Origin: Mesorhizobium sp.
Lineage (GTDB): Bacteria > Pseudomonadota > Alphaproteobacteria > Rhizobiales > Rhizobiaceae
DNA: 64,000 nucleotides
Direction: 5' to 3'
Assembly: GCA_004020365.1 (NCBI GenBank)
Contig: SAQR01000006.1
Coordinates: 62,001 to 126,000 of the forward strand
Below the pieces are notes generated by a model that made no database searches, was not told where the DNA came from, and saw only the letters and a program-made list of their open reading frames with translations. This document shows positions 16,492 to 25,605 of the stretch, piece after piece (positions within the stretch are counted from its first letter, which is position 1; every line of letters starts with the position of its first letter). A program made the translations under genes and the position numbers.

Positions 16492-18450
16492 TCAGCCGTG
16501 GGCTTCCTCGGCAAAACGCACCAGCACCGTCCCGTCGGTGACCTGCGCGCCCTCTGTTGCGATCTCGGCGATCGTCCCGTCATGAGTGGCGGAAATCGTG
16601 TGCTCCATCTTCATCGCTTCCAGGATCAACAGCGGCTGGCCCTTGATGACGGCTTCGCCTTTTGCCGCGCGCACCAGTTTGACCAGTCCCGGCATCGGCG
16701 CGCGCAGGCTGTCGGCACCGGCGGCGATTTCGTCGGCCTTTGCCAACGGGTCCGGCACCGCGAAGCTGTAGCCGACGGCACCCGAAAAGACAGTGACATG
16801 ACCTGGCCAGCGGGCGAGGCGAGGGGCAGTGCGAAGATCAAGCGCGCTGTCATAAGGTGCGTCCAGTGCCACCTGGAAGCGCCCGTCCGGCCGCATCGAC
16901 ACAAGCGCCAGGATATCGTCCTCGTCGTAGCGAAGCCGCGTGCGCCGCGCGATGGCGTGGAAATGCGCATAGCCGGCAAGCGATGACCACGGGTCGCGGG
17001 TCGGCGCCTGAGCCCCGGCGCCGGACGCCGCAAGTGCGGCCGCAGCGACGATCTCACTGCTCGGCGGCGGCACTGCGGTCAGCGCTTGCTGGTGCCTTCC
17101 GATCAGCCCGGTGTCGACGTCACCTGCCGAAAAATCCGCGTCAGCGGCAAGAGCCGCGAGAAAGGCGGTGTTGACGGTCGAGCCGGCGATCTCGGTTTGC
17201 GAAAGGGCTATGCCCAGTGCTTCGAGCGCCGCCTGCCTGTTCTTGCCGTGGACGACGAGCTTGGCGATCATCGGGTCGTAAAACGGCGAGATGGCATCGC
17301 CGGTCCGCACGCCGGTCTCGATCCGCATGCTGGCGCCCTCGGGCGCTGTATCCGGAAATTTCAGGTGATGCAGTGTGCCCGTCGCCGGCAAAAAACCCTT
17401 TGCAGCGTCCTCGGCATAGATGCGCGCCTCGAAGGCATGACCGGAGAGCGCAATCTCGCTCTGCGTCTTCGGCAGCTTTTCGCCGGACGCCACCCGCAAC
17501 TGCCATTCGACCAGGTCGGTGCCGGTCACCATTTCGGTGACGGGGTGCTCGACCTGCAGGCGGGTGTTCATTTCCATGAACCAGAAGCGGTCGGCCTTCA
17601 GCCCCTGCGAGGCGTCGACGATGAACTCGATCGTGCCGGCGCCGGAATAGTCGATTGTCTTGGCGGCCTTCACCGCCGCCTCCGTCATCGCCTTGCGCAA
17701 TGCCGGCGTCATCCCGGGGGCGGGGGCCTCCTCGATCACTTTCTGGTGGCGGCGCTGGGCCGAGCAGTCGCGCTCGTAGAGATGCACGACATTGCCGAAG
17801 ATATCGCCGAAAACCTGAACCTCGATGTGGCGCGGCTTCTCGATATATTTCTCGACCAGCACGCGGTCGTCGCCGAAAGCGGCCTTGGCCTCGCGCCGCG
17901 CACCCGACAGCGCCTCGGAAAAGTCGTCGGGATATTCGACGCGCCGCATGCCCTTGCCACCGCCACCGGCGCGCGCCTTGATCAGCACGGGATAGCCGAT
18001 CTCGCGTGCCTTGGAGGCCAGCAGCACGATCTCCTGCGCCTCGCCGTGATAGCCCGGCACAACCGGGACGCCGGCCTTCTCCATCAGCCGCTTGGCCGCG
18101 TCCTTCAGCCCCATGGCGCGGATCGAGGCGGCAGACGGGCCGATGAAGACGAGCCCGGCCGCTGTCACCTGATCGACAAAATCAGGGTTTTCCGACAGAA
18201 AACCGTAGCCGGGATGGATGGCTTCGGCGCCGGTGGCTAAAGCCGCCGCGACAATCTTGTCGCCGCGCAGATAACTTTCGCCGACCGGCGAGGCGCCGAT
18301 ATGCACCGCTTCGTCGGCCATCTCGACATGCAAGGCGCCGGCGTCGGCGTCGGAATAGACGGCGACCGTGCGCACGCCCATCCTGCGCGCGGTGCGGATC
18401 ACCCGGCAAGCGATCTCGCCGCGGTTGGCGATCAGGATTTTGGCGAACAT
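16492..18450 (-). CDS. mccA: Methylcrotonoyl-CoA carboxylase biotin-carrying subunit
   Basis: Carboxylates biotin and carries it to the partner subunit for conversion of 3-methylcrotonyl-CoA to 3-methylglutaconyl-CoA in leucine degradation. It has 652 residues: biotin carboxylase domain (MFAKILIANRGEIACRVIRTA start, glycine-rich ATP-grasp loop RAGGGGKGMRRV, EMNTRLQVEHPVTE active site), a linker region, and a C-terminal biotinyl domain with EAMKMEH, whose Lys is biotinylated. Start at 18450 follows GGAGG by four bases. Grouping with mccB and ivd makes the methylcrotonoyl assignment better than acetyl- or propionyl-CoA carboxylase. Confidence 0.94.
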   Translation of the reverse strand: MFAKILIANRGEIACRVIRTARRMGVRTVAVYSDADAGALHVEMADEAVHIGASPVGESYLRGDKIVAAALATGAEAIHPGYGFLSENPDFVDQVTAAGLVFIGPSAASIRAMGLKDAAKRLMEKAGVPVVPGYHGEAQEIVLLASKAREIGYPVLIKARAGGGGKGMRRVEYPDDFSEALSGARREAKAAFGDDRVLVEKYIEKPRHIEVQVFGDIFGNVVHLYERDCSAQRRHQKVIEEAPAPGMTPALRKAMTEAAVKAAKTIDYSGAGTIEFIVDASQGLKADRFWFMEMNTRLQVEHPVTEMVTGTDLVEWQLRVASGEKLPKTQSEIALSGHAFEARIYAEDAAKGFLPATGTLHHLKFPDTAPEGASMRIETGVRTGDAISPFYDPMIAKLVVHGKNRQAALEALGIALSQTEIAGSTVNTAFLAALAADADFSAGDVDTGLIGRHQQALTAVPPPSSEIVAAAALAASGAGAQAPTRDPWSSLAGYAHFHAIARRTRLRYDEDDILALVSMRPDGRFQVALDAPYDSALDLRTAPRLARWPGHVTVFSGAVGYSFAVPDPLAKADEIAAGADSLRAPMPGLVKLVRAAKGEAVIKGQPLLILEAMKMEHTISATHDGTIAEIATEGAQVTDGTVLVRFAEEAHG

Positions 18451-18685
18451 GGGACCTCCAAAGCCAGAGCTTGCCGCCAACGGCGCGCTCCCTCACGCGA
18501 GTTGTGGCAACACCCTGCTTTGCAGTCCGGCCATTGTCAAAGGATCGGTAAGCCAGGCCTGCTTACTTTGAGGCAGGGATCTCGCGGCGACCACAAGCAG
18601 TGCAAGCACCGATATAGTTGCTCGTTTGAAGGATAAGATTCATTGCCCAGCCCATTTGAAGAACCCAAAATTGACAGATATTTGC

Positions 18686-19060
18686 CTATTTGGAGGCTGC
18701 GACCTCGCACCCTCCGCCTGTCGTGACCTTGTAACTGTTGCGGGTGGCCTGACAGGATTTCAATGCCAGCTCTTCAGCAGCTTTCTGTGACGGTGCATTC
18801 AAGCGCGAGCCGCAGATGATGTACAACGAAATCACCCGGGAATACGGGGTGGTCGCGTAGGCTGAATGGCCGCTGGCCGCTACATAGGCGTTGTAAGCTT
18901 TGGTACACGGATCCTTCGCGTTCCGCGGCAAAAATGGGTGGAAACGGGTGTCGCCTTTGTTTCCCGTCAGCGATTCCGCCGCTCCGATGCCAGGTGCCGC
19001 TAATATAAGCAGTCCCGCAAGTAAAGACATAGTTGTTTTCTGAAAAATATGCAGTCTCAT
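18686..19060 (-). CDS. Small exported protein with four cysteines
   Basis: Not recognised. From ATG 19060, MRLHIFQKTTMSLLAGLLILAAPGIGAAES is a signal peptide; the mature part of about 95 residues has four Cys (DPCTKAY, IICGS, KSCQAT, GGCEVA), compatible with two disulfides in the periplasm. A further in-frame ATG at 19114 is possible but would bury the leader. It lies between the macro-domain gene and mccA on the same strand, inside the leucine degradation cluster, with no obvious link to that pathway. Base composition is visibly less GC-rich than its neighbours, suggesting later arrival. Confidence 0.7.
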   Translation of the reverse strand: MRLHIFQKTTMSLLAGLLILAAPGIGAAESLTGNKGDTRFHPFLPRNAKDPCTKAYNAYVAASGHSAYATTPYSRVISLYIICGSRLNAPSQKAAEELALKSCQATRNSYKVTTGGGCEVAASK

Positions 19061-19175
19061 CTTCGCCCAATCCCCATTGGTATTTGCAATGAGCAATAGC
19101 CGTGATTCTTTCATCTGGCCAGATCGGTGAATGAAAATAAATCTGAAAACGGATGGATTTTCTTACCTGTGCCGG

Positions 19176-19703
19176 TCACGCGCCGCCAAGCAGCAACGCC
19201 TGTTGGTATAGATCCGCCGTCTGTTGGTCGAAGCAGCAGAAGATGACGGTTTCCGGAACCGCGTTCTGGCCGATGAAGGCACTCACGGTGCCAACGGCGA
19301 TCTGGGTCGCCTGGTCTTTTGGATACCGGTATACACCGGTCGAGATCGCCGGAAATGCCACCGCCCCGCAATCCTTGGCGGCGGCGAGTTCGAGCGAGCG
19401 GCGATAGCAGGAGGCCAGCAACTCGGCTTCGCCTTTGCCGCCGCCTTGCCAGACCGGCCCGACCGTGTGGATGACGTAGCGTGCCGGCAGCCTATAGCCC
19501 TTGGTGAGTTTTGCGTCACCGACCTTGCAGCCATTCAGCGTCCGGCATTCGGCCAGAAGCTCGGGACCGGCCGCCCGGTGGATGGCGCCGTCGACGCCAC
19601 CGCCGCCCAGAAGTGAGGTGTTGGCGGCGTTGACGATGGCATCGACCGCCAGCTTGGTGATGTCGCCGACATGAACGCGAATTCTGGGGTCGATCTCGCT
19701 CAT
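19176..19703 (-). CDS. Macro-domain ADP-ribose hydrolase (YmdB-like)
   Basis: Single macro domain of 175 residues that binds ADP-ribose and, in this class, deacetylates O-acetyl-ADP-ribose or removes ADP-ribose from proteins. Visible motifs: [26 protein letters not shown] (ribose-binding and catalytic Asn/Asp region) and [15 protein letters not shown] (phosphate loop). ATG 19703 follows AGGA by seven bases; a GTG at 19709 would overlap the mccB stop. It lies immediately downstream of mccB, so it is probably co-transcribed. Its relation to leucine degradation is unclear. Confidence 0.92.
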   Translation of the reverse strand: MSEIDPRIRVHVGDITKLAVDAIVNAANTSLLGGGGVDGAIHRAAGPELLAECRTLNGCKVGDAKLTKGYRLPARYVIHTVGPVWQGGGKGEAELLASCYRRSLELAAAKDCGAVAFPAISTGVYRYPKDQATQIAVGTVSAFIGQNAVPETVIFCCFDQQTADLYQQALLLGGA

Positions 19704-19705
19704 CG

Positions 19706-21313
19706 TCACATCCTGAACACGCCGAAGCTTGTCTCCTCGATCCCGGCGTTCAGCGCGGCTGAAAGGCTAAGCGCCAGCACCTCCCGCGTCTTGGCCGGGT
19801 CAATGATGCCGTCATCCCAGAGCCGGGCGGAGGAATAGAGCGGGTGGCCTTCATGCTCGTATTTCATCAGAATCGGCTTCTTGAATTTTGCCTCCTCCTC
19901 CGCGCTCCATTCCCCGCCCTTGCGCTCGATCCCCTCGCGCTTGACGACGGCCAGCACTGTGGCCGCCTGCTCGCCGCCCATCACCGAAATGCGGGCATTC
20001 GGCCACATCCATAGAAAGCGTGGCGAATAGGCGCGTCCGCACATGCCGTAATTGCCGGCGCCGAACGAGCCGCCGATGATCACGGTTACCTTTGGCACCC
20101 GCGCCGTGGCGACGGCCATCACCAGCTTGGCGCCGTCCTTGGCGATGCCGCCGGCCTCGTATTTTCGCCCCACCATGAAGCCGGTGATGTTTTGCAGGAA
20201 GATCAGCGGGATCTTGCGCTGGCAGCACAGCTCGATGAAATGCGCACCCTTGAGCGCGCTTTCGGAGAACAGCACGCCGTTGTTGGCGATGATGCCGACC
20301 GGCATGCCGTTGAGATGGGCAAAGCCGGTGACCAGCGTGGTGCCGTAATTCTGCTTGAACTCGTCGAAGTCGGATCCGTCGACGATGCGGGCGATCACTT
20401 CACGGACGTCATAGGGCTGGCGCAGATCGGTCGGCACGATGCCGTAGAGCTCATCGGCTGCATGAAGCGGCGCAATCGGATCGCGTAGCGCCAGCCCGAT
20501 CTGCTTCTTTCGATTGAGGTTCTTGACGATCCGGCGGGCGATCGCCAGCGCATGCTCGTCGTCCAGCGCAAAATGATCGGCAACGCCGGAAAGCCGCGTG
20601 TGCACATCGGCGCCGCCCAGTTCCTCCGCGCTGACATCCTCGCCGGTGGCGGCCTTCACCAGCGGCGGACCGCCAAGGAAGATAGTTGCCTGGTTGCGCA
20701 CCATGATCGTCTCGTCCGACATCGCCGGCACATAGGCGCCGCCCGCCGTGCACGAACCCATGACGCAGGCGATCTGCGGAATGCCGGCAGCCGACATGTT
20801 GGCTTGGTTGTAGAAGATGCGGCCGAAATGGTCGCGGTCGGGAAACACCTCGTCCTGGTTGGGCAGGTTGGCGCCGCCGCTGTCGACCAGATAGACGCAA
20901 GGCAATCTGTTCTGCAGCGCGATTTCCTGGGCGCGCAGATGCTTCTTCACGGTCAGCGGATAATAGGTGCCGCCCTTCACCGTGGCGTCGTTGACGACGA
21001 CCATCACTTCAGTGCCTCCGACGCGGCCGATGCCGGTAATGATGCCGGCCGATGCGATGTCTTCGCCATACATCGACCACGCTGCGAACTGGCCGATTTC
21101 GAGGAATGGCGAGCCGGTGTCGAGCAACTGGGCGAGGCGCTGGCGCGGCAAAAGCTTGCCGCGGCTCTGGTGGCGCTCGCGCGCTTCCTCCGAGCCGCCA
21201 CGCTCGACGCTTGCCGCCTTTTGCGCAATGTCGGCGACCAGCGCCCGCATGCGCTCGGCATTGGCGCGGAAGGTGGCGGAGGCGGGCGAGATCTGGGAAG
21301 TGAGGGGGGCCAT
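19706..21313 (-). CDS. mccB: Methylcrotonoyl-CoA carboxylase carboxyltransferase subunit
   Basis: Transfers CO2 from carboxybiotin to 3-methylcrotonyl-CoA. About 535 residues, normal for the family, with two crotonase-fold carboxyltransferase halves. The motifs [36 protein letters not shown] and [20 protein letters not shown] supply the two oxyanion holes. Start at 21313 ([22 protein letters not shown]) lies five bases after the toxin stop; the frame is open further upstream only because it overlaps the toxin gene. Partner of MccA; the intervening genes are unusual. Confidence 0.94.
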   Translation of the reverse strand: MAPLTSQISPASATFRANAERMRALVADIAQKAASVERGGSEEARERHQSRGKLLPRQRLAQLLDTGSPFLEIGQFAAWSMYGEDIASAGIITGIGRVGGTEVMVVVNDATVKGGTYYPLTVKKHLRAQEIALQNRLPCVYLVDSGGANLPNQDEVFPDRDHFGRIFYNQANMSAAGIPQIACVMGSCTAGGAYVPAMSDETIMVRNQATIFLGGPPLVKAATGEDVSAEELGGADVHTRLSGVADHFALDDEHALAIARRIVKNLNRKKQIGLALRDPIAPLHAADELYGIVPTDLRQPYDVREVIARIVDGSDFDEFKQNYGTTLVTGFAHLNGMPVGIIANNGVLFSESALKGAHFIELCCQRKIPLIFLQNITGFMVGRKYEAGGIAKDGAKLVMAVATARVPKVTVIIGGSFGAGNYGMCGRAYSPRFLWMWPNARISVMGGEQAATVLAVVKREGIERKGGEWSAEEEAKFKKPILMKYEHEGHPLYSSARLWDDGIIDPAKTREVLALSLSAALNAGIEETSFGVFRM

Positions 21314-21318
21314 TGGCG

Positions 21319-21699
21319 TTACCGGATCAGTTCGATTTTGCAGCCGATATCCAGGTCGCCCCAGTCGCGGTCGGCGGTGACGGCAATGGCGTTCTCGCGA
21401 ATTGCCAGGGCCAGGCAGGCGCGATCGCCCAGCGACAAGCCGCGATGCCGCGTCAGTTCGCGAAGCTGACCGGCGGCGATGCCCATCATCTCGAAAACAG
21501 CAACCGGCATGCCGAGACTGGCGAGGTCGTCCGCAGCCTCTTCCATGCTGCGTCCCCTGTCGATCAGCTTGGCAATGACTTCGGCCGCATTGACGGAGCT
21601 GCATTGCGCATCCGGCGCGAAACCCAAGGCAATATCGGTGCCTGTCTCGTTGAGCAGGATCGCAAGCGCCGCCGAGCTGTCCATGACGTAGGGTTTCAC
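21319..21699 (-). CDS. vapC: PIN-domain toxin, VapC-like
   Basis: Predicted Mg-dependent RNase toxin of 126 residues. The PIN acidic residues are visible: Asp in [10 protein letters not shown], Glu in [10 protein letters not shown], Asp in [12 protein letters not shown] and Asp in [10 protein letters not shown]. It overlaps the antitoxin gene by four bases (ATGA), the normal arrangement for a type II module. It sits between ivd and mccB, only five bases before mccB, so its transcription and that of mccB are likely linked. Targets (tRNA or rRNA in known VapC) cannot be deduced. Confidence 0.9.
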   Translation of the reverse strand: MKPYVMDSSAALAILLNETGTDIALGFAPDAQCSSVNAAEVIAKLIDRGRSMEEAADDLASLGMPVAVFEMMGIAAGQLRELTRHRGLSLGDRACLALAIRENAIAVTADRDWGDLDIGCKIELIR

Positions 21700-22088
21700 T
21701 TCGAACCCTTCCTCGCCGTTCCCTCGGCATGAAGCTGGTCCAAACGTCTATCGCTTCGGCGCTGTTCCTCCCGCCGCTGCTGCAGAAATTCGTCGACGAC
21801 GCTTTCGCCGGGCTTTTTCAACGCCGACAACTCGGCCTGGACGCGCCGCAGGTTCTGAAGCCACGATCTTACCCGCAACTCGCCGTTTTCGACATGAAGG
21901 ATCAAATCCTCGCCAGGTTTCACGCCCATTTCCTCGCGCATCGCAGCCGGGATAACGAAGCGTCCGCCCTCGCCAAGTCTGACGCGCTCGCGTTTCGCTG
22001 GCACCCGGAGCGGAGATTTTCGAGCGCCTGACTCGAATTCTGTCGGCGGATTCTCGTCGAACCCGGCCTTTTCGGTTCCGTTCGCCAT
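21696..22088 (-). CDS. vapB: AbrB/MazE-fold antitoxin
   Basis: Antitoxin and DNA-binding partner of the PIN toxin, 130 residues. The swapped-hairpin AbrB/SpoVT domain is in the middle ([42 protein letters not shown]), followed by a charged helical tail expected to wrap the toxin. The start at 22088 has GAGG seven bases upstream; an earlier ATG at 22118 exists. The N-terminal extension of about 40 residues before the DNA-binding fold is longer than usual. Such antitoxins normally repress their own promoter, which here would also affect the downstream mcc genes. Confidence 0.87.
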   Translation of the reverse strand: MANGTEKAGFDENPPTEFESGARKSPLRVPAKRERVRLGEGGRFVIPAAMREEMGVKPGEDLILHVENGELRVRSWLQNLRRVQAELSALKKPGESVVDEFLQQRREEQRRSDRRLDQLHAEGTARKGSK

Positions 22089-22146
22089 GTTCTGCCTCGT
22101 TCCCGGAATGTGGCACATGTTAGTTATGATGGCACAAAAAGGGCCA

Positions 22147-23310
22147 CTAGATCGCCTCCGCCATGATTTCGCGCCCGATCAGCCAGCGGCGGATCTCGCT
22201 GGTGCCGGCGCCGATCTCGTAGAGCTTGGCGTCGCGCAAAAGCCGGCCGGTCGGATAGTCGTTGATGTAGCCATTGCCGCCCAGCAGCTGGATGGCGTCG
22301 AGCGCCATCTGCGTCGCCTTCTCGGCGGCGAACAGCACGCAAGCGGCGGCGTCCTTGCGGCTCGTCTGGCCGCGGTCGCAAGCGGCGGCCACGGCATAGA
22401 CATAGGCGCGAGCAGCATTCATCGTCGTATACATGTCGGCGAGTTTGCCCTGCACCAGCTGGAACTCGCCGATCGGCTGGCCGAACTGCTTGCGTTCATG
22501 CACATAGGGGACCGCCACATCGAGGCACGCCGCCATCAGCCCGAGCGGGCCGCCGGCGAGTACCGTGCGCTCGTAATCGAGACCCGACATCAGCACCTCG
22601 ACACCGCGCCCTTCCTCATGCAGCACATTGTCGAACGGCACTTCGACATCCGAAAAAACCAGTTCGCCGGTGTTGGAGCCGCGCATGCCGAGCTTGTCGA
22701 GCTTTTGCGCGACGGAAAATCCGGCCATCGATTTTTCGACGATGAAGGCGGTGATGCCGCGCGACTGGAGTTCTGGATCGGTCTTGGCGTAGACGACCAG
22801 CGTCTCGGCGTCCGGGCCGTTGGTGATCCACATCTTGGTGCCGTTGAGGACATAGCAATCATTGCGCTTTTCGGCACGCAGTTTGAGCGACACGACGTCG
22901 GAGCCGGCGCCGGATTCCGACATTGCCAGCGCGCCGACCTTTTCGCCGCTGCACAGCGCAGGCAGATATTTTTCCTTCTGCGCCGGTGTTGCCCAGCGAT
23001 TGATCTGGTTGACGCAGAGATTGGAATGGGCGCCGTAGGAAAGGCCGACCGAGGCCGAGGCGCGCGAAATCTCCTCCATCGCCACGACATGGGCGAGATA
23101 GCCCATGCCGGTGCCGCCGAATTCCGGATCGGCGGTGATGCCGAGCAGGCCGAGCCCACCGAACTCGGCCCACAGATGCGCCGGAAATTCGTTCGAGCGG
23201 TCGATCTCGGCGGCGATCGGGGCGATCTTGTCCTGGGCGAAGCGCCGCACCAAGTCGCGCAGCGCTTCGATGTCTTCGTCAAGCCCGAAGTTGAGTGTGT
23301 GCGTGTACAT
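22147..23310 (-). CDS. ivd: Isovaleryl-CoA dehydrogenase
   Basis: FAD enzyme oxidising isovaleryl-CoA to 3-methylcrotonyl-CoA, the substrate of the downstream carboxylase; electrons go to ETF and then to the oxidoreductase encoded at 7780. The protein of 387 residues has the acyl-CoA dehydrogenase signatures [17 protein letters not shown] and [33 protein letters not shown]. The isovaleryl-type catalytic Glu is in [17 protein letters not shown]. Start at 23310 follows GGGAGG. First gene of the leucine degradation cluster, 58 bases after the regulator gene. Confidence 0.95.
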   Translation of the reverse strand: MYTHTLNFGLDEDIEALRDLVRRFAQDKIAPIAAEIDRSNEFPAHLWAEFGGLGLLGITADPEFGGTGMGYLAHVVAMEEISRASASVGLSYGAHSNLCVNQINRWATPAQKEKYLPALCSGEKVGALAMSESGAGSDVVSLKLRAEKRNDCYVLNGTKMWITNGPDAETLVVYAKTDPELQSRGITAFIVEKSMAGFSVAQKLDKLGMRGSNTGELVFSDVEVPFDNVLHEEGRGVEVLMSGLDYERTVLAGGPLGLMAACLDVAVPYVHERKQFGQPIGEFQLVQGKLADMYTTMNAARAYVYAVAAACDRGQTSRKDAAACVLFAAEKATQMALDAIQLLGGNGYINDYPTGRLLRDAKLYEIGAGTSEIRRWLIGREIMAEAI

Positions 23311-23330
23311 GCCGTTCCTCCCGGCGCACG

Positions 23331-23392
23331 GGCCCGAAATCGAATTCAATTTCGGGAAGAGCGCAAAATCAAAGTGCTACAGCATCCTTTGC
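23331..23392. repeat. Dispersed repeat forming the 3' end of the regulator gene
   Basis: Contains a hairpin, CCCGAAAT (23333-23340) with ATTTCGGG (23349-23356), next to a 28-base segment with core AAAGTGCTACAGCATCCTTTG. The same core, with one change, recurs at about 30980-31005 upstream of dapA. The repeat overlaps the last codons and the stop of the TetR-type gene, which reads AKDAVAL through it. Confidence 0.8.
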
Positions 23393-24025
23393 TCGCCGGC
23401 CGCCGGCGCTGCAGGTCGGTGTCGCGCCATGGGCCTTTGCTCCAACCAGGCGCATCGTCATTGAAAGATATGTGGCGGTTACCTGCGAGATCGATAGCCG
23501 CTCGCCCGGCCGGAACCAGACGATGACGCCGGTCATCATCTGGATCAGCGCCATGGCTGTCAGCCCTGTGTCTTCGACGTCGAAGACGCCGGCTTCTGCG
23601 CCGTCGCGCAAAATGACGCGCAGCTCCTTTTCATAGGCGGTGCGCAGCTTGAGGATCTGCGTCAGGCGGTCATGCGACAGGCTGCGCAATTCCATGTTCG
23701 AGACATGGGTGGAATGGCGGCGTTCGACATGGAAGGCGATGTGGTTTTCGACATAGGCGGCGAGCCGGGTCGCCGGATCGGCCGCGGCCGGGCGCGCCGC
23801 TTCCCATGCCTCGATCAACCCTTCCATGTGCTCGCGCATCAGCGTGAACAAGAGGTCTTCTTTGGTCGGAAAATAACGGTAGAGCGCCGCCGCCTGGACG
23901 CCGACCTCGGCGGCCAGCTGGCGCATCGACATCGCCTCATAGCCGAGACGTGCAATCAGGCTGACCGCCGCCTCGCGGACCGCCGCTTCGGTCTTTTCGC
24001 CGTCGGAACCGGTCGTGCGCGCCAT
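23369..24025 (-). CDS. TetR-family regulator, probably of the leucine degradation genes
   Basis: Repressor-type protein of 218 residues. The N-terminal TetR helix-turn-helix is plain ([42 protein letters not shown], about residues 15-60), followed by an all-helical ligand domain. It is directly upstream of ivd on the same strand, which suggests autoregulation plus control of ivd-mcc; an acyl-CoA ligand would be typical but is inferred. The last residues and stop are supplied by a dispersed repeat, so its C-terminus may differ from relatives. Confidence 0.9.
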   Translation of the reverse strand: MARTTGSDGEKTEAAVREAAVSLIARLGYEAMSMRQLAAEVGVQAAALYRYFPTKEDLLFTLMREHMEGLIEAWEAARPAAADPATRLAAYVENHIAFHVERRHSTHVSNMELRSLSHDRLTQILKLRTAYEKELRVILRDGAEAGVFDVEDTGLTAMALIQMMTGVIVWFRPGERLSISQVTATYLSMTMRLVGAKAHGATPTCSAGGRRAKDAVAL

Positions 24026-24049
24026 GGAAGCCTCGTCGAGAGAGGGAGA

Positions 24050-24068
24050 ATAAAACGAACGTTCAATT
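24050..24068. promoter_or_regulatory. Candidate TetR operator
   Basis: The palindrome GAACGTTC (24057-24064) lies in an AT-rich stretch 32 bases before the regulator start codon, where its own promoter should be. TetR proteins usually bind such short palindromes at their own promoter. The eight-base core alone is weak evidence. Confidence 0.4.
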
Positions 24069-24112
24069 ATTTCAAGGAGTGGGTCGCATTTTCGAAACCA
24101 TGGCGTTCCGTG

Positions 24113-24270
24113 GCGCCCCCCTCGTCCTGCCGGACATCTCCCCCACTTGGGGGGAGATTGGCTGTCACCTCAGCTTTCGCCAATCTCTAACGTTGAAGAA
24201 AAGCGCGGCGATTGGAGCTGCTGATCTCCCCCCTCGTGGGGGAGATGTCCGGCAGGACAGAGGGGGGCGC
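24113..24270. repeat. Long inverted dispersed repeat (CCCCCTC...CTGCCGG family)
   Basis: Arms of about 46 bases (24113-24158 and 24224-24270) are near-perfect reverse complements around a 65-base centre. Each arm has GCGCCCCCCTC, a CCTGCCGGACATCTCCCCC block and GGGGGGAGAT. The centre holds GCTTTCGCCAATC. Related copies occur at 28645 and 62256. It fills most of the gap between the regulator gene and the aminotransferase gene. Confidence 0.92.
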
Positions 24271-24315
24271 TGTCCCGCCGGCATCAAAAGGTTCCTGCAG
24301 GGTCTTGACGGCGCG

Positions 24316-25428
24316 CTAGCTCCCCCGTGCCGCCGCCAGCGCACCCGGCAATTCCTCGGCAAAGATGTCGAGCTCGTGGTCGAGGCCGACGCTGACCCTG
24401 ATGCAGCGGTCGAGCACCGGCACCATCGGCTTGCGGATGAACACATCGCGCGACAAAAGCGCCTGCAGCACCTTCAGCGCGAAGGCGCCGTCGCCGCCGC
24501 AGTCCAGGGTGACGAAATTGGTGGCCGAGGGCAGCGGCTTCAGCCCATTGGCCTCGGCGATCTCGGCGATGCGCCGGCGGCCGGAAGCGACCCGCGCCAC
24601 CACACTTTTGAGATAGTCCTGATCGGCCAGCGCCTCGACGCCGGCGATCTGCGCCATGCGGCTGACGCCGTAATGGTTGCGGATCTTCTCGAAATCGCGG
24701 ATCACCTGGGCGTCGGCCACCGCATAGCCGCAACGGATGCCGGCCAGCCCGTAGGCTTTTGAGAAGGTGCGCATGCGGATGACGTTCGGCCGAGACAGGT
24801 CGATCGGCGGCAGCGCCGAGGCAGGGCCCAATTCGCCATAGGCCTCGTCGAGCACCAGCATGGTGGTCTCCGGCAGGGCTTCGATGAAGCGGATGAGCTC
24901 CGCCGCCTCCCACCAGCTGCCCATCGGATTGTCCGGGTTGGACAAATAGACCAGCGGCGCTTTGTCCCTGGCGATCGCAGCCAACAGGCCGTCGAGGCTT
25001 TCCCGGTCGTTCTCGTAGGGGACCGCGACCAGCCGGCCGCCGGCGCCGGCAATATGGAAATTGAAGGTCGGATAGGCGCCGAGCGAGGTGACCACCGCGT
25101 CGCCCGGCGCCACATACATGCGCGCCACCAGGCTGAGCAACCCGTCTATGCCTTCGCCGACCACCACGTTTTCGACGCCAACGCCAAGATGCGCGGCAAC
25201 AGCCAGCTTCAGATCGTGATTGTCGGGATCGCAATACATCCACATGTCGCGGGCGATGCCGGCCATGCGGGCGATGACGCGCGGCGAGGGGCCAAAACTG
25301 CTCTCATTGGCGCCGATGCGGGCGCGAAACGCGCGACCGCGATCCCGCTCCTGCGCCTCCGGGCCGACAAATGGCACCGTCGAAGGAAGCGCGCTGACGA
25401 TCGGCGTGAGGGGAGGGCGCTGGCGCAT
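24316..25428 (-). CDS. hisC: Histidinol-phosphate aminotransferase family enzyme
   Basis: PLP-dependent class I/II aminotransferase of 370 residues. Visible are the Asn-containing substrate loop (YLSNPDNPMGSWW), the Asp that pairs with the cofactor ring nitrogen (LVLDEAYGE) and the Schiff-base Lys in TFSKAYGLAGIRCGYA. HisC-type members convert imidazole-acetol phosphate to histidinol phosphate, but several act on aromatic amino acids. No other histidine gene is near, so this may be a paralogue and the symbol is provisional. Confidence 0.82.
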   Translation of the reverse strand: MRQRPPLTPIVSALPSTVPFVGPEAQERDRGRAFRARIGANESSFGPSPRVIARMAGIARDMWMYCDPDNHDLKLAVAAHLGVGVENVVVGEGIDGLLSLVARMYVAPGDAVVTSLGAYPTFNFHIAGAGGRLVAVPYENDRESLDGLLAAIARDKAPLVYLSNPDNPMGSWWEAAELIRFIEALPETTMLVLDEAYGELGPASALPPIDLSRPNVIRMRTFSKAYGLAGIRCGYAVADAQVIRDFEKIRNHYGVSRMAQIAGVEALADQDYLKSVVARVASGRRRIAEIAEANGLKPLPSATNFVTLDCGGDGAFALKVLQALLSRDVFIRKPMVPVLDRCIRVSVGLDHELDIFAEELPGALAAARGS

Positions 25429-25552
25429 GGCAAAGGCTCGCTCGAAAAGGGGGCTCGCTCCAAAAGGGCCTTCTTGCTAGCGCGGCACAGTTAGCCGCGC
25501 AAGCTCCCGGGCTGCAGGAACCATCGGCCGGCTTGCTGCGCATGCTTCAGAA

Positions 25553-25582
25553 CGAAAAAACCCGGCGGTTGCCCGCCGGGTT
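25553..25582 (-). terminator. Rho-independent terminator of the porin gene
   Basis: On the minus strand AACCCGGCGG and CCGCCGGGTT form a perfect 10-bp stem with a four-base loop followed by TTTTTT. It lies 24 bases past the porin stop codon. Confidence 0.93.
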
Positions 25583-25605
25583 CGAGTTCAGTCAGGCAGA
25601 GCCTG

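Noticed and set aside
19706-21730. Extended N-terminus for mccB up to 21730
   Set aside because: The extra 139 codons overlap the toxin gene and encode Arg-rich non-conserved sequence.
22087-23526. 479-codon plus-strand frame across ivd
   Set aside because: Shadow of ivd; no ribosome site, and it spans the dispersed repeat and the end of the regulator gene.
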